Below are positions 34,738 through 44,044 of a DNA stretch of 53,018 nt, in pieces (position 1 is the first letter of the stretch; each line of letters begins with the position of its first letter). Source of the DNA: Allomuricauda sp. TMED12 (GTDB taxonomy: Bacteria > Bacteroidota > Bacteroidia > Flavobacteriales > Flavobacteriaceae); the NCBI GenBank assembly GCA_002167435.2, contig NHBR02000110.1:1-53018 (forward strand), in the 5' to 3' direction. The notes beneath the pieces were generated by a model. It was given only the letters and a program-made list of their open reading frames with translations. It ran no database searches and had not been told where the DNA came from. The translations under genes were made by a program, and so were the position numbers.

Positions 34738-36036
34738 CTATTGTCCTTCTTTTTCTCTTTCGTATTTGCCCATGTACCGTTTCCAAAGTTCGGTTTGGTG
34801 GGTTTCCAACGAAATGTCCCTACCATCAATATAGGCTTTGGTAAGTTTATTGGTACGCATGTCCAACGCATCACCTTCGGAAATAAAAAGTGTGGCACTT
34901 TTGCCCTCCTCTAAAGTTCCGTACATATCATCGATACCTAAAATTTTAGCTGTGTTGCCAGTAAGTAGCTGTAAGGCGGTTTCCTTGTCAAGTCCTTGAG
35001 CTACAGTTTGTCCAGCATAAAAAGCAAGGTTCCTTGCCTGGAAATTGGCAGCATCCTCGTTTTGAAGGCCTACCAAAAGGCCAGCGTCCAACAATAATTT
35101 TGGTAATTTATAAGTAATGTCATAATCATCATCCTCAAAACTTGGCAAGGCATGGGTACGTTCCACTAATACCGCAACATCATGCTGTTTTAAAAAATCC
35201 GATATTTTATTGGCTCTATACCCTCCAACGATTACTACGTGCTTAATGCCTATTTCTTTGGCCATGGTCACACCATCGGTCATTTCTTTTTCACCATCAG
35301 CATGGATGTATAAACGCTGAGAGCCATCAAAAAGACCTTGCATGGCGGCAAATGGTAGGTTTTTCTCCTTTTCACTTGCTTTTCCGTAGGCTAAGGAGTT
35401 TTGGAAGAACATTTTAATGTCGTTCATTTCCTTTCCATAATCCTTGTTGGGGATATATCCTCTTTCTTCTCCCATCCACCAACGGCCTCTTCTAAAGAGG
35501 TTGGGCCAGTTCATATGGATGCCATCATCAGTTTTTAAGGCAGCGTCCTCCCAGTTCCAGGCATCGAACTGCACAATACTGGATGTCCCGGAAATTGTAC
35601 CTCCTACAGGGGTAACTTGTCCAATAAGAACCCCATTGGGGCGCATACTTTCCACTACCTTGGATTCTGCATTATAGGCAATCAAACTGCGAACATGTGG
35701 AATCATTTCACCGATTTCATCTTGGTCATCACTTGCTCTAACAGCATCCACTTCGACTAAACCAAGCGATTTGGACGGCGCGATAAAGCCTGGGTACACA
35801 TGTTTGCCTTCCGCATTGATCATGGTGCCAATGGTCGGTGCCATCAAATCGGCACCAATGGCGGTAATTTTTCCATCTTTAAAAATGATGGTACAGTTCT
35901 CTATCACCTCTCCGTTACCAATATGCGCCGTAGCACCGATAATCGCGATTTGTTCGGATTGAGGTGGAGCAGGGGTTTGCTGTGCGTTCAATGAAACCCC
36001 GAAAACAATTGCTATGATTAAAAATATTTTTTTCAT
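34738..36036 (-). CDS. Amidohydrolase-family protein lacking the metal-site HxH
   Basis: A 432-residue exported protein (signal peptide to about residue 18). It has the amidohydrolase frame: a small beta domain at each end (IAIIGATAHIGNGEVIENCTI and LGIDDMYGTLEEGKSATLF) and a barrel between. The strand-1 position that should read PGxIDxHxH reads YPGFIAPSKSLGL, so the first two metal ligands are absent. It probably lacks standard hydrolase activity. It lies 10 bp after a larger relative with which it shares the degenerate N-terminal type, and could be a partner subunit or a binding protein. Confidence is high for the fold, low for any function. Confidence 0.82.
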   Translation of the reverse strand: MKKIFLIIAIVFGVSLNAQQTPAPPQSEQIAIIGATAHIGNGEVIENCTIIFKDGKITAIGADLMAPTIGTMINAEGKHVYPGFIAPSKSLGLVEVDAVRASDDQDEIGEMIPHVRSLIAYNAESKVVESMRPNGVLIGQVTPVGGTISGTSSIVQFDAWNWEDAALKTDDGIHMNWPNLFRRGRWWMGEERGYIPNKDYGKEMNDIKMFFQNSLAYGKASEKEKNLPFAAMQGLFDGSQRLYIHADGEKEMTDGVTMAKEIGIKHVVIVGGYRANKISDFLKQHDVAVLVERTHALPSFEDDDYDITYKLPKLLLDAGLLVGLQNEDAANFQARNLAFYAGQTVAQGLDKETALQLLTGNTAKILGIDDMYGTLEEGKSATLFISEGDALDMRTNKLTKAYIDGRDISLETHQTELWKRYMGKYEREKEGQ

Positions 36037-36046
36037 GGTCTATTTT

Positions 36047-38992
36047 TTAAAGGGTGTCACAGTTAAACTCTTGTTTCTTGCTCTGAACGGGAGTACGTGT
36101 TTTCTCTCCTTTTTTCTTTTCGTTCAACATCATTCCAATCAGCTGGTTTCTTTCCTTTTTGATGGATTCTCTAAGCTTTTTGTCTTTTTCCAAGTCAAAA
36201 TATACTTTTCCTTCAATCAAGGTTTTTTCAGCCTTAGCATAAACGGATAGTGGGTGGTCGCTCCACAGCACAACATCGGCATCTTTGCCCTCCTCAATGC
36301 TTCCTACTCGGTCATCCAAGTGAAGCAATTTAGCAGGGTTCAATGTGACCATTTTCCAAGCTTCCAATTCTGACATTCCTCCATATTTTACGGTTTTACC
36401 AGCTTCTTGGTTCAACCTTCTGGACATTTCGGCATCATCACTGTTAATGGCGACTGTTACACCTTGACTTGTCATTATGGCTGCATTATAAGGAATTGCA
36501 TCGTTCACCTCGTATTTATATGCCCACCAGTCACTAAATGTGCCACCGCCAACACCATGTTCCGCCATTTTATCGGCTACTTTATAACCTTCCAAAATGT
36601 GGGTAAAGGTGTTCACTCGGAAATCAAATTTCTCAGCGACTTTCATCATCATATTGATTTCGCTCTGTACATAGGAGTGGCAAGAAATGAATCGTTCTCC
36701 GTTCAAGATTTCGGCCAATGTTTCCATTTCCTCATCGTGTCGGTAAGGTTCACCGCTTTTTTTCTTGGCATCATATTCCTTAGCGCGTTGGAAGTAATCG
36801 GTGTATACTTGCTCAACACCCATTCTTGTTTGTGGAAAGCGGGAATAACTGCCCCAGTTGGACTGCTTTACGTTTTCTCCCAAAGCAAACTTGATGAATT
36901 TAGGGGAATTATCAAATATCATGTCCTCGGCACTTTCTCCCCACTTTAATCTTAAAATGGCAGACTGCCCACCAATTGGGTTGGCAGAACCGTGGAGCAA
37001 TTGAGCTGTTGTAACACCACCAGCTAAATCTCTGTATATGGCAACATCTTTGGGGTCGACAACATCTTCCATGCGTACTTCGGCAGAAGAATTTTGTCCT
37101 CCTTCGTTTATGGCCAATGCGGCAATATGGGTATGCTCATCGATTATTCCAGCAGTAAGGTGCTTTCCTGTGGCGTCTACCGTGGTAGCTCCACCAGCAC
37201 GAAGGTCTTTGCCAACTTTAGAGATTTTACCATTTTTGATAAGTACATCTGTATTTTCCAATATGCTTTTGCCTGTCCAAACTGTTGCATTTTTAAACAG
37301 GATGCTTTCTTGCTCTGGCTTTTCTTTGAAACCATATCCAACATTTGGATAAGTCAAGGCCATTAATTCTGGTTTATCAGCGTCTTCGTTGTCTTTGGAT
37401 TTCTCTTCAAAAGATGAAGTCTTGGTCATTGTTGCCGACCTTTCATCGCCATTGGGAAGTACTACGGTTCCCTTTATAGTTTCAGAGTTTGGCAAAACAT
37501 GGGCAACCAAGCGGTAAGAACCAACATTGTCCTCGCTAAAAGAAATATTCAACCAATCAGAAGAATAATCAATTTTTGAGTCTACCGTTTCTTCACCTTT
37601 TTTGATTTCGGCTTTTGGTTTATCTATATTTCCGGTTAAGGAAACTTTGTACGTTGTGCCATTAACGGCAAGATCATAATCACCACGGATATCGATAACA
37701 TCCATGCTTTCTATGATGTTCTTGGTTCCTTGAACCCAATTTTCATAAAGTGTGGTCCCTTCATCAAAAATATCGCCCGAAGTAATCAGGAAGTTAGCTT
37801 GTCTACCAACTTGCAATGAACCTATTTCGTTGGATTTGCCAAGAATTTCAGCAGGAACAGTAGTTAATGCTTCCAGAGCCTTGGTTTTAGAAAGTCCATA
37901 AGTGATGGCTTTTATGATTTTTCCCTTCAATTCCTTTGGAGATTTAAGTCCGTGTAGGGTAATGGAAAAATCCACACCGTTATCCGCTAACACTTTTGGA
38001 TTGGATGGAGCCAGGTTCCAATGTCTCATATCTTTCAAAGCAATGTATTTAGCTTCGTAAGGGTTCGAGACATCAAATGCGTCAGGAAAATCCAGCGGTA
38101 GAATCAATTTGGCGTTTGTGGCTTTTATATCATCAATACGCTCATACTCATCGCCGCCAGCTAAAATAGTGTACTGAATTCCGAATAGGTCTCCGATTTT
38201 ATCGGCACGTAAAACATTGCCATTGTCGCCGGCCGCATAAATCTGGGTCAATCCTTTATTGGCAATAAGGGCTTCCAAAGAACGGTCTTTGGTATCCACA
38301 TTGCCTTTGCTATACCAATCCATATCGTAATACACTTGGCGCATTAAAGCCATAGCGCCCATAAGTGAACCTGGGTAAGATTGTCTGGATGCAACACTCT
38401 TTTCAAAAGAAAAGTATTGTGCGGATTTGTCAGAAAGGATTCGCTGTGCTTCGGATGCCTCATCGTTCAAGGCAACCAAAAGCCCAGTTCCTCTAGCAAT
38501 ACCGTCCTCCATATGCGCGTTGATAGTTCCAAAACCAGCATTTCTCAACTCTTTGGCTTCTTTGGCATCATATGTAAAACTGTTGATGGCGTCTTTTTCT
38601 GGCATTATGTGGTCGTTCCAGTAAAACCCTTCCCTTGATGGGCCATACTGTGCCGACCTTCCGCCGCCGCTAGCTTTCTTGGGAAGTTCTACCCCAAATC
38701 CTGAGAAAACATCTATAAAAGATGGGTAGATGGATTTTCCATCCATATTTTCTACCACCGCATTTTTGGGTATGCTTACGGATTTTCCCACTTGTACCAC
38801 TTTGCCGTTTTGGATTAGCAGTGTACCGTTATTGATAACTTGTGTGGGGGTTACATAGATCTTGGCATTCGTGAATGCCGTGTAATTGTTGTTCTTCTTT
38901 GCCTTTACACCGTCATTTTCTGGAAAATAATCCTGTGCAAACAAAGAAACACTGCTCATATAGAGAAACAGTGCTAAAAGTTTAAGTTTCAT
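36047..38992 (-). CDS. Large two-domain amidohydrolase (one domain degenerate)
   Basis: A 981-residue secreted protein with two amidohydrolase modules. The first module (about 30-430) has YPSFIDVFSGFG in place of PGxIDxHxH and therefore lacks the metal-site HxH. A linker of about 130 residues follows. The second module (about 560-960) has the intact site GIIDEHTHI (His620, His622), further candidate ligands in SCHSYVQSE and FTHILEG, and an aspartate region NSDDAEM, so it is likely the active half. Family members hydrolyse cyclic amides or dipeptides; the substrate is unknown. A promoter at 39018-39048 and a tandem downstream relative suggest a two-gene operon. Confidence 0.88.
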   Translation of the reverse strand: MKLKLLALFLYMSSVSLFAQDYFPENDGVKAKKNNNYTAFTNAKIYVTPTQVINNGTLLIQNGKVVQVGKSVSIPKNAVVENMDGKSIYPSFIDVFSGFGVELPKKASGGGRSAQYGPSREGFYWNDHIMPEKDAINSFTYDAKEAKELRNAGFGTINAHMEDGIARGTGLLVALNDEASEAQRILSDKSAQYFSFEKSVASRQSYPGSLMGAMALMRQVYYDMDWYSKGNVDTKDRSLEALIANKGLTQIYAAGDNGNVLRADKIGDLFGIQYTILAGGDEYERIDDIKATNAKLILPLDFPDAFDVSNPYEAKYIALKDMRHWNLAPSNPKVLADNGVDFSITLHGLKSPKELKGKIIKAITYGLSKTKALEALTTVPAEILGKSNEIGSLQVGRQANFLITSGDIFDEGTTLYENWVQGTKNIIESMDVIDIRGDYDLAVNGTTYKVSLTGNIDKPKAEIKKGEETVDSKIDYSSDWLNISFSEDNVGSYRLVAHVLPNSETIKGTVVLPNGDERSATMTKTSSFEEKSKDNEDADKPELMALTYPNVGYGFKEKPEQESILFKNATVWTGKSILENTDVLIKNGKISKVGKDLRAGGATTVDATGKHLTAGIIDEHTHIAALAINEGGQNSSAEVRMEDVVDPKDVAIYRDLAGGVTTAQLLHGSANPIGGQSAILRLKWGESAEDMIFDNSPKFIKFALGENVKQSNWGSYSRFPQTRMGVEQVYTDYFQRAKEYDAKKKSGEPYRHDEEMETLAEILNGERFISCHSYVQSEINMMMKVAEKFDFRVNTFTHILEGYKVADKMAEHGVGGGTFSDWWAYKYEVNDAIPYNAAIMTSQGVTVAINSDDAEMSRRLNQEAGKTVKYGGMSELEAWKMVTLNPAKLLHLDDRVGSIEEGKDADVVLWSDHPLSVYAKAEKTLIEGKVYFDLEKDKKLRESIKKERNQLIGMMLNEKKKGEKTRTPVQSKKQEFNCDTL

Positions 38993-39017
38993 AAGGTCTG
39001 AATTGAATTAGTTGGTT

Positions 39018-39048
39018 TAAAGATAACCTTTGTGAAAGGACTCCGCAA
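39018..39048 (-). promoter_or_regulatory. Candidate promoter of the amidohydrolase operon
   Basis: On the minus strand TTG (39046-39048) and TATCTTTA (39018-39025) are 20 bp apart, one base off the -7 consensus. Transcription would start near 39011, about 19 nt before the ATG at 38992. The spacer holds CCTTT-GTG-AAAGG (39027-39039), a possible operator. Confidence 0.4.
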
Positions 39049-39051
39049 GTT

Positions 39052-40125
39052 TCAATTATGGGGAAATTGCTGTTTCCTGTAGTTGATGATAAGCCCCACC
39101 ACTGCGTTGTAACTCTTTATACCTTCCTTTTGGTTGTTCACCTTTAAAAAAGTGTTGAACACGGATTTAAAAACTGGTTCCAAGGGGTTTTCATATTTTA
39201 ACCAAAAATCACGCAATTCATTAAAATTTTCCTTCACTCCTGGGTTGATAGTAGCTACGATTTCATTGTACTTTTTCTCATCTTTATAAAAAAGGTCAGA
39301 AAGGCAATAACCCAAGGCATGATTGTAAGCAGAATACTTGAAATACGGGTCTGTACTATGTGATGTGACCAAAAAGCCTATAAAATTGGTGGCTCCCTCG
39401 GCGGAATATCCTAATTGATGTCCAACCTCGTGTCCGCTTACGGTGGGCAGCCTAAATTTTGGAGTAATGCCGTTTACTTGGGCCTCGTTGGTAAATGGGT
39501 TGAGATAGCCACCATACCCCATAAAAGTTAGAGGTACGCTATATATCGACGATTTAAGACTCCGATGTTGGTATTTAAAATCGGGGAATTCCTTTGCAAA
39601 GTTTGCATAGGCTTCTTCTGTTTTTGAGAAAATCTCCTTTTTGGAATAGGGGATGTGTACGGGTAAAACAGTATCTCCTGTTAATTCAAACTGATATTGG
39701 TTGGTCTTATCAGCAATATATTGTGTCAACTCCACTAGTTCTTCAATTGTATACTCACGTTCAATTCCCAGTTTCCATGTGATGGGTTGACGATGGTAAT
39801 TCATGCCCCAAAGCAGATGAAAGGTAAAATAAACGATAGACAAGACTAAGGCAATATCCTTTAAAAATAACAGTGGTTTTCGCTTGATGTTTTTCCAATG
39901 TTTGTAAATGTACCTAATGACTAAAATTACCAGTGCAGTGTACACCAAATCCCCGAAGGAAAAAGGAATCCAACCGAAAAGGATTCTTGAAAATTGAGAA
40001 ATATATGGGTAGATGCCATTGCTGTAATATTCCTCAACAAAGTTGGGGTAGTTGCCTATCCACTTTACCAATAATACTTGGATTGGCAGCGTAATGGCAA
40101 TGAATGTCTTGGTTTTTTGTCCCAT
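39052..40125 (-). CDS. DUF3810 membrane protein, candidate zinc protease
   Basis: A 357-residue protein. Three hydrophobic helices occupy roughly residues 1-115, and a soluble domain follows. That domain contains GHEVGHQLG, an HExxH zinc motif, followed by SAEGATNF, where the glutamate could be the third ligand. This is the DUF3810 family, common in Bacteroidota. Cleavage activity is not proven, but the motif suggests a membrane-anchored metallopeptidase facing the periplasm. The ATG at 40125 is preferred; a TTG at 40140 would add five residues. It follows a terminator hairpin for the upstream gene. Confidence 0.85.
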   Translation of the reverse strand: MGQKTKTFIAITLPIQVLLVKWIGNYPNFVEEYYSNGIYPYISQFSRILFGWIPFSFGDLVYTALVILVIRYIYKHWKNIKRKPLLFLKDIALVLSIVYFTFHLLWGMNYHRQPITWKLGIEREYTIEELVELTQYIADKTNQYQFELTGDTVLPVHIPYSKKEIFSKTEEAYANFAKEFPDFKYQHRSLKSSIYSVPLTFMGYGGYLNPFTNEAQVNGITPKFRLPTVSGHEVGHQLGYSAEGATNFIGFLVTSHSTDPYFKYSAYNHALGYCLSDLFYKDEKKYNEIVATINPGVKENFNELRDFWLKYENPLEPVFKSVFNTFLKVNNQKEGIKSYNAVVGLIINYRKQQFPHN

Positions 40126-40155
40126 CAAAAATGAAAGCAATGTGTTTTTGCAAAT

Positions 40156-40188
40156 AAAAAAGCCGCACGGAAAAGTACGGCTTTTTTT
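40156..40188 (-). terminator. Rho-independent terminator of the dual PPIase gene
   Basis: An imperfect stem of GCCGCAC and GTACGGC (one mismatch) is flanked by A and T runs. On the minus strand it is followed by TTTTTT. It lies 23 bp downstream of the PPIase stop and before the DUF3810 start. Confidence 0.8.
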
Positions 40189-40210
40189 AAGTTATTTTAT
40201 TGGAACATTA

Positions 40211-41314
40211 CTATTGGATTCCAACAATTTCTACATCAAAAACCAAGGTGGAACCACCGGGAATTGGACCGTAATCGTTGTCTCCATATCCCAAATGTGG
40301 AGGAATGAACAAACGTACTTTGTCTCCAACTTTCATGGTCAACAATCCTTCACGGAAACCTGCTGCCAATTGGGCGTCTGGGCTATAGGCCATTGGGAAC
40401 GGAGTGTATCCGCCCTGATCTCTTCTTCCTGGGTTCAATTGGTTGAATTGTTCTGCAATTTCTTGAATGTTACTATCAAACAAATCACCATTGAAAAGCC
40501 ATCCTGCATAGTTGACCATTACTTTTTGTCCAATCTTTGGTTGTTCTCCATTACCTTCTTTCAATTTTAAAATACGGAGACCGCTATTGGTTTCTTCCGC
40601 TTCGTTGATTTGTTCGTTAAATTGGGTGGTCAAATCTTCTTTCATTTTAATGAATGCCTCTTCGGCTGCTTTGGCTTCTTCAAAATAATCGCTCATGATC
40701 TGAACAGCATCAAACTGACGTGCTTCCTTGCCATTGCGCACAATTTCCACATGATTCATGGCAATTTCAGAAATTGGTCTATCACCAGCACCGGTTTTTA
40801 CATTGGCAATCGTATCCACTACATCCATTCCAGCGACGACTTCACCAAAAACGGTGTGTTTGTCATCTAACCATGGCGTGGCCTTGTGGGTAATGAAAAA
40901 TTGGCTACTGTTGGTCTTGGGACCTCTGTTGGCCATAGAAAGAATTCCTTTTTTGGAGTGTCTTAGCGAATCGTTGAACTCATCTTTAAAGGTGTACCCG
41001 ATATTTCCGCTTCCGGAACCCGTTGGGTCCCCACCTTGAATCATAAAATCCTTAATGACCCTATGGAAAACGATTCCATCGTAGAATTTTTTGTCCTTGT
41101 ACTCATCATTAACGAAAGGGTTTTTCCCTTCGGCCAAGGATACAAAGTTGGCCACGGTAACTGGGGTCTTTTTGTATTCCAATTGTATGATGATATCTCC
41201 CTTCGTGGTCTGGATATCGGCAAAGATACCATCCCCCAAATCTGCATATTTGCTCGATTTGCATCCTATAATCACTAGGAGAAATAATGGTATGATGTAA
41301 AATAATTTCTTCAT
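40211..41314 (-). CDS. Dual cyclophilin-FKBP peptidylprolyl isomerase (lipoprotein)
   Basis: A 367-residue periplasmic lipoprotein (lipobox IIGC, Cys18). Residues about 30-200 are a cyclophilin domain with FHRVIKDFMIQGGD, SQFFITH and HTVFGEV. A helical linker of about 60 residues follows. The C-terminal FKBP domain (about 265-367) has VMVNYAGWLFNGDLFDSN and IPPHLGYG. Both families catalyse proline isomerisation, so one protein carries two unrelated foldases. It lies 11 bp below gldI and shares the operon with the DHH phosphoesterase. By position it may help fold gliding or outer-membrane proteins. Known clade-wide in Bacteroidota as far as I recall. Confidence 0.92.
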   Translation of the reverse strand: MKKLFYIIPLFLLVIIGCKSSKYADLGDGIFADIQTTKGDIIIQLEYKKTPVTVANFVSLAEGKNPFVNDEYKDKKFYDGIVFHRVIKDFMIQGGDPTGSGSGNIGYTFKDEFNDSLRHSKKGILSMANRGPKTNSSQFFITHKATPWLDDKHTVFGEVVAGMDVVDTIANVKTGAGDRPISEIAMNHVEIVRNGKEARQFDAVQIMSDYFEEAKAAEEAFIKMKEDLTTQFNEQINEAEETNSGLRILKLKEGNGEQPKIGQKVMVNYAGWLFNGDLFDSNIQEIAEQFNQLNPGRRDQGGYTPFPMAYSPDAQLAAGFREGLLTMKVGDKVRLFIPPHLGYGDNDYGPIPGGSTLVFDVEIVGIQ

Positions 41315-41325
41315 TGTTTATGAAT

Positions 41326-41874
41326 TTAATTTAAACTGTCGTTATCTATTATGATCGTATGTAATTCCACTGATGATTTAAGCGGTGTTTTGGGACCGAT
41401 AGCCTTGTTGTCTCCTTGATAGCCATAGGCTAGTGGGGATGGGAACAAAAATGTAACCTTCTCGTTTATTTTTAAGAGTTTCACTGCATTTTGAAGCCCA
41501 GGGAACAATTGTTGTTTATCGATTACATGCGATATTGGCCCAATTTCTTCCGCAGTATAAATCGTGTCGTTGTTAAGGCTCATCAAGTTATAGGAAAACA
41601 AAATCTGATCGCCCGTTTTTGGTTGATAGATGGCTGTATCATTTTTGGCCTCGTAGTAGTACCAAAACCCATCTGGACTGGATATGTATTTGTGAACCGT
41701 ATCCTTGGCAATGATTTCCTGAATTGCCTCTTCCTCCGCGGCCAATAATTTTTTGGTACGCTCTATGGATTCCTTGTAAAAACTGCCCGATTTAACCTCC
41801 ACGGGTTTTCTCGGTTCTGGACCTCCGCAACTCACAACGATTGCAGTCAAAAGTACAGCTAGAAAAAATCTCAT
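41326..41874 (-). CDS. gldI: Gliding motility-associated FKBP lipoprotein GldI
   Basis: A 182-residue lipoprotein (lipobox VVSC, Cys16) with an FKBP-type isomerase domain at about 85-182, shown by GDQILFSYNLMSL, ISHVIDKQQLFPGLQNAVKLLKINEKVTFLFPSPLAYGY and TPLKSSVELHTI. GldI is required for gliding in Flavobacterium johnsoniae. Its start overlaps the DHH stop by 4 bp (ATGA at 41871-41874), the same neighbour as in other flavobacteria. Other gld or spr genes are not in the window, so motility cannot be concluded. Confidence 0.93.
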   Translation of the reverse strand: MRFFLAVLLTAIVVSCGGPEPRKPVEVKSGSFYKESIERTKKLLAAEEEAIQEIIAKDTVHKYISSPDGFWYYYEAKNDTAIYQPKTGDQILFSYNLMSLNNDTIYTAEEIGPISHVIDKQQLFPGLQNAVKLLKINEKVTFLFPSPLAYGYQGDNKAIGPKTPLKSSVELHTIIIDNDSLN

Positions 41875-42887
41875 GAGTTCAGTTTACTTTTATAGGTTTT
41901 CAAAATTTCATTGAAATGGGAAATGGTCTCTTCCATGCTGACTTCACTTCTTCCGCCAGCGGCATTGGTGTGTCCACCTCCATTAAAATGTTCCCTTGCA
42001 AATTCGTTTACGGAAAAGTCTCCAACGGAACGAAGCGAAATCTTGATAATTCCCTCTTCACGATTTTCAATAAAAATAAGCGCGAAGATAATGCCTTCCA
42101 AAGTTAGCCCATAATTCACAAAGCCTTCAGTATCACCTTTTTTAAAATCGTATTGGTCCAACTCATCTTGGCTTAGGGTAATGTATGCTGTTTTATACTC
42201 GGGCAGAATCACCATATTGCTCAGGGCAACACCTAGCAAATGCAGGCGAGATGGTGAATTGGTATCGAACACATTTTGGTGGATTTCCATATTGTTCGCA
42301 CCCTTATCAATGAGTTCGGCCACCACACGGTGTGTTTTACTCGATGTTGAACGGTATTTGAAAGACCCCGTATCCGTCAAAATGCCTGTGTATAGATTCG
42401 TGGCGATATCGGCATCAATAATATTTGTTTCCTCTAAAAAGTCGATGAAGTTGTACACCATTTCACAGGTAGAACTCATGGTGACGTCCGAATAGGTCAC
42501 CTTCGCATAATCACCGGGTTGTTGGTGATGGTCTATCATGATGAAATCGGCTGTTGCTTCTTGTAATGAGAATTCCATTTGCCCAACACGGGAGAGGTCG
42601 TTGAAGTCCAAGGTGAAAATTAATGTAGCTTCATTAATAATTTCTTTGGCCTTTGGGTTTTCCCTCTCAAAATTGATAACGGTATTATTCCATGGCATCC
42701 ATTTAAGGAATTTAGGATAGTCATTGGGTGCAACAACCTGCACCGTGTGCCCCTTTGCTTTCAAAAATCCATAGAGCGCCAAACATGAACCCATAGCATC
42801 ACCATCTGGATTTCTGTGGGGTATAATTGCTATCGTCTGAGGTTGGGAAAGTATCGACTTTACTGTCTTGATATCCGCTGAATTCAT
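41871..42887 (-). CDS. DHH-family phosphoesterase (NrnA-like)
   Basis: A 338-residue cytoplasmic enzyme with DHH and DHHA1 domains: IIPHRNPDGDAMGS, DFNDLSR, MIDHHQQPGD (the DHH motif) and the C-terminal GGGHTNAAGG. NrnA-type enzymes degrade nanoRNA and dephosphorylate pAp; specificity is not certain. The start ATG at 42887 gives MNSADIKTVK; a longer frame upstream to 42956 would add 23 residues that are unlike the family. It is the first gene of the gldI operon and is divergent from the PhoD-like gene. Confidence 0.9.
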   Translation of the reverse strand: MNSADIKTVKSILSQPQTIAIIPHRNPDGDAMGSCLALYGFLKAKGHTVQVVAPNDYPKFLKWMPWNNTVINFERENPKAKEIINEATLIFTLDFNDLSRVGQMEFSLQEATADFIMIDHHQQPGDYAKVTYSDVTMSSTCEMVYNFIDFLEETNIIDADIATNLYTGILTDTGSFKYRSTSSKTHRVVAELIDKGANNMEIHQNVFDTNSPSRLHLLGVALSNMVILPEYKTAYITLSQDELDQYDFKKGDTEGFVNYGLTLEGIIFALIFIENREEGIIKISLRSVGDFSVNEFAREHFNGGGHTNAAGGRSEVSMEETISHFNEILKTYKSKLNS

Positions 42888-42961
42888 GCGGCCAAATATA
42901 CAATAATATAATATAGAGGTAACTCGGTTTATCCGTATTTTTGATGCAATAATCACACAAG

Positions 42962-43996
42962 ATGAAGCAATTTCACATATTTCTAGCGGCCTTTATTCTG
43001 TTTTCCGCCTGTAAAAAGAAGGTTGAAAAAACCATAGAGACTGAAGAAAGACCCAGCCCGGATTTTATTGTGGCCTTTGGGTCGTGTAATATGTCGCAAG
43101 AACCAAATCCTTTTTGGGACGATATCTTGGCAGAAAGTCCAGATGTTTGGATTTGGGGTGGAGATATTGTGTATGCCGATACAGACGATGTTGAAAAATT
43201 GAGGGCCATTTATGCCATGCAGGATACGGTTGCCGAATATGCCAAATTAAGGGCCGAAGTACCTATTATCGGAACATGGGACGATCATGATTTTGGTTTA
43301 AATGACGGTGGCTCCGACTTTTCCATTAAAAAGGAAAGCCAACAAGTGTTTTTGGATTTTATGGGCATTCCCGAAGATAGCGAAAGAAGAAACCGCGAGG
43401 GAGTGTATGCCTCCCACGAATATGAGGTTCCTGCTGGAAAGGTAAAGGTCATTGTTTTAGATACCCGCTACTTCAGAAGTGAGCTTGTTAAGGATGAAGA
43501 GACATCAAAAAGATATAAACCTACAACGGATTCCACCGCCACTGTCCTTGGTGAAGCACAATGGCAATGGTTGGAGAACGAACTCAACCAATCTGATGCC
43601 GATTTCAATTTGATTATGTCCAGCATTCAGGTGCTTTCTGGGGAGCATGGTTTTGAAAGTTGGGGCAATTTTCCCTTGGAAATTGATAAACTTGAAAATA
43701 TGATCGTTGATTCTGGTGCCAAAGGAGTGATTATTTTATCGGGCGATCGGCATATTTCAGAATTCTCGAAAACCGAAATTCCAGGTCTTGCATATCCTTT
43801 GGTGGATTTTACCAGTAGCGGACTTACCCATTCCTATTTTAGTTTTAGTGGTGAACCCAACCAACACAGAATTGGGGAGGTGGTTTCAGAGAAAAGTTAT
43901 GGGGTTATCACCTTTGATTTCGAAAAAAAAGAGGTCGATATGATGATAAAGGGAGATAATGGCATTGTGCTACAAGAGTTAAAACAAACCTATTGA
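42962..43996 (+). CDS. PhoD-like metallophosphatase (lipoprotein)
   Basis: A 344-residue secreted lipoprotein (lipobox FSAC, Cys17). The PhoD-like domain carries GSCN near the start, GGDIVYAD, GTWDDHDFGLND and LSGDRHISEF, the expected metal-binding Asp, Asn and His. The family are phosphodiesterases or phosphatases. Substrate is unknown. A TATTTTTG box at 42936-42943 could serve as its -7 element. Signals for the Tat pathway (twin arginine) are absent, unlike classical PhoD. Confidence 0.88.
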   Translation: MKQFHIFLAAFILFSACKKKVEKTIETEERPSPDFIVAFGSCNMSQEPNPFWDDILAESPDVWIWGGDIVYADTDDVEKLRAIYAMQDTVAEYAKLRAEVPIIGTWDDHDFGLNDGGSDFSIKKESQQVFLDFMGIPEDSERRNREGVYASHEYEVPAGKVKVIVLDTRYFRSELVKDEETSKRYKPTTDSTATVLGEAQWQWLENELNQSDADFNLIMSSIQVLSGEHGFESWGNFPLEIDKLENMIVDSGAKGVIILSGDRHISEFSKTEIPGLAYPLVDFTSSGLTHSYFSFSGEPNQHRIGEVVSEKSYGVITFDFEKKEVDMMIKGDNGIVLQELKQTY

Positions 43997-43999
43997 GCC

Positions 44000-44029
44000 T
44001 TGTAGCTTGGTCGAAAAAGCTTAAGTTTG
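44000..44029 (+). promoter_or_regulatory. Promoter of ndk
   Basis: TTG (44000-44002) and TAAGTTTG (44022-44029) lie 19 bp apart, a full match to the Bacteroidota -33/-7 pattern. The start would be near 44036, 9 nt before the ndk ATG. The -33 box begins 3 bp after the stop of the upstream gene. Confidence 0.6.
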
Positions 44030-44044
44030 CGCAAAATTTAAAAA

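Noticed and set aside
36407..36949. A 180-codon open frame antisense to the large amidohydrolase
   Set aside because: It has no recognisable domain and overlaps the intact amidohydrolase module on the other strand.
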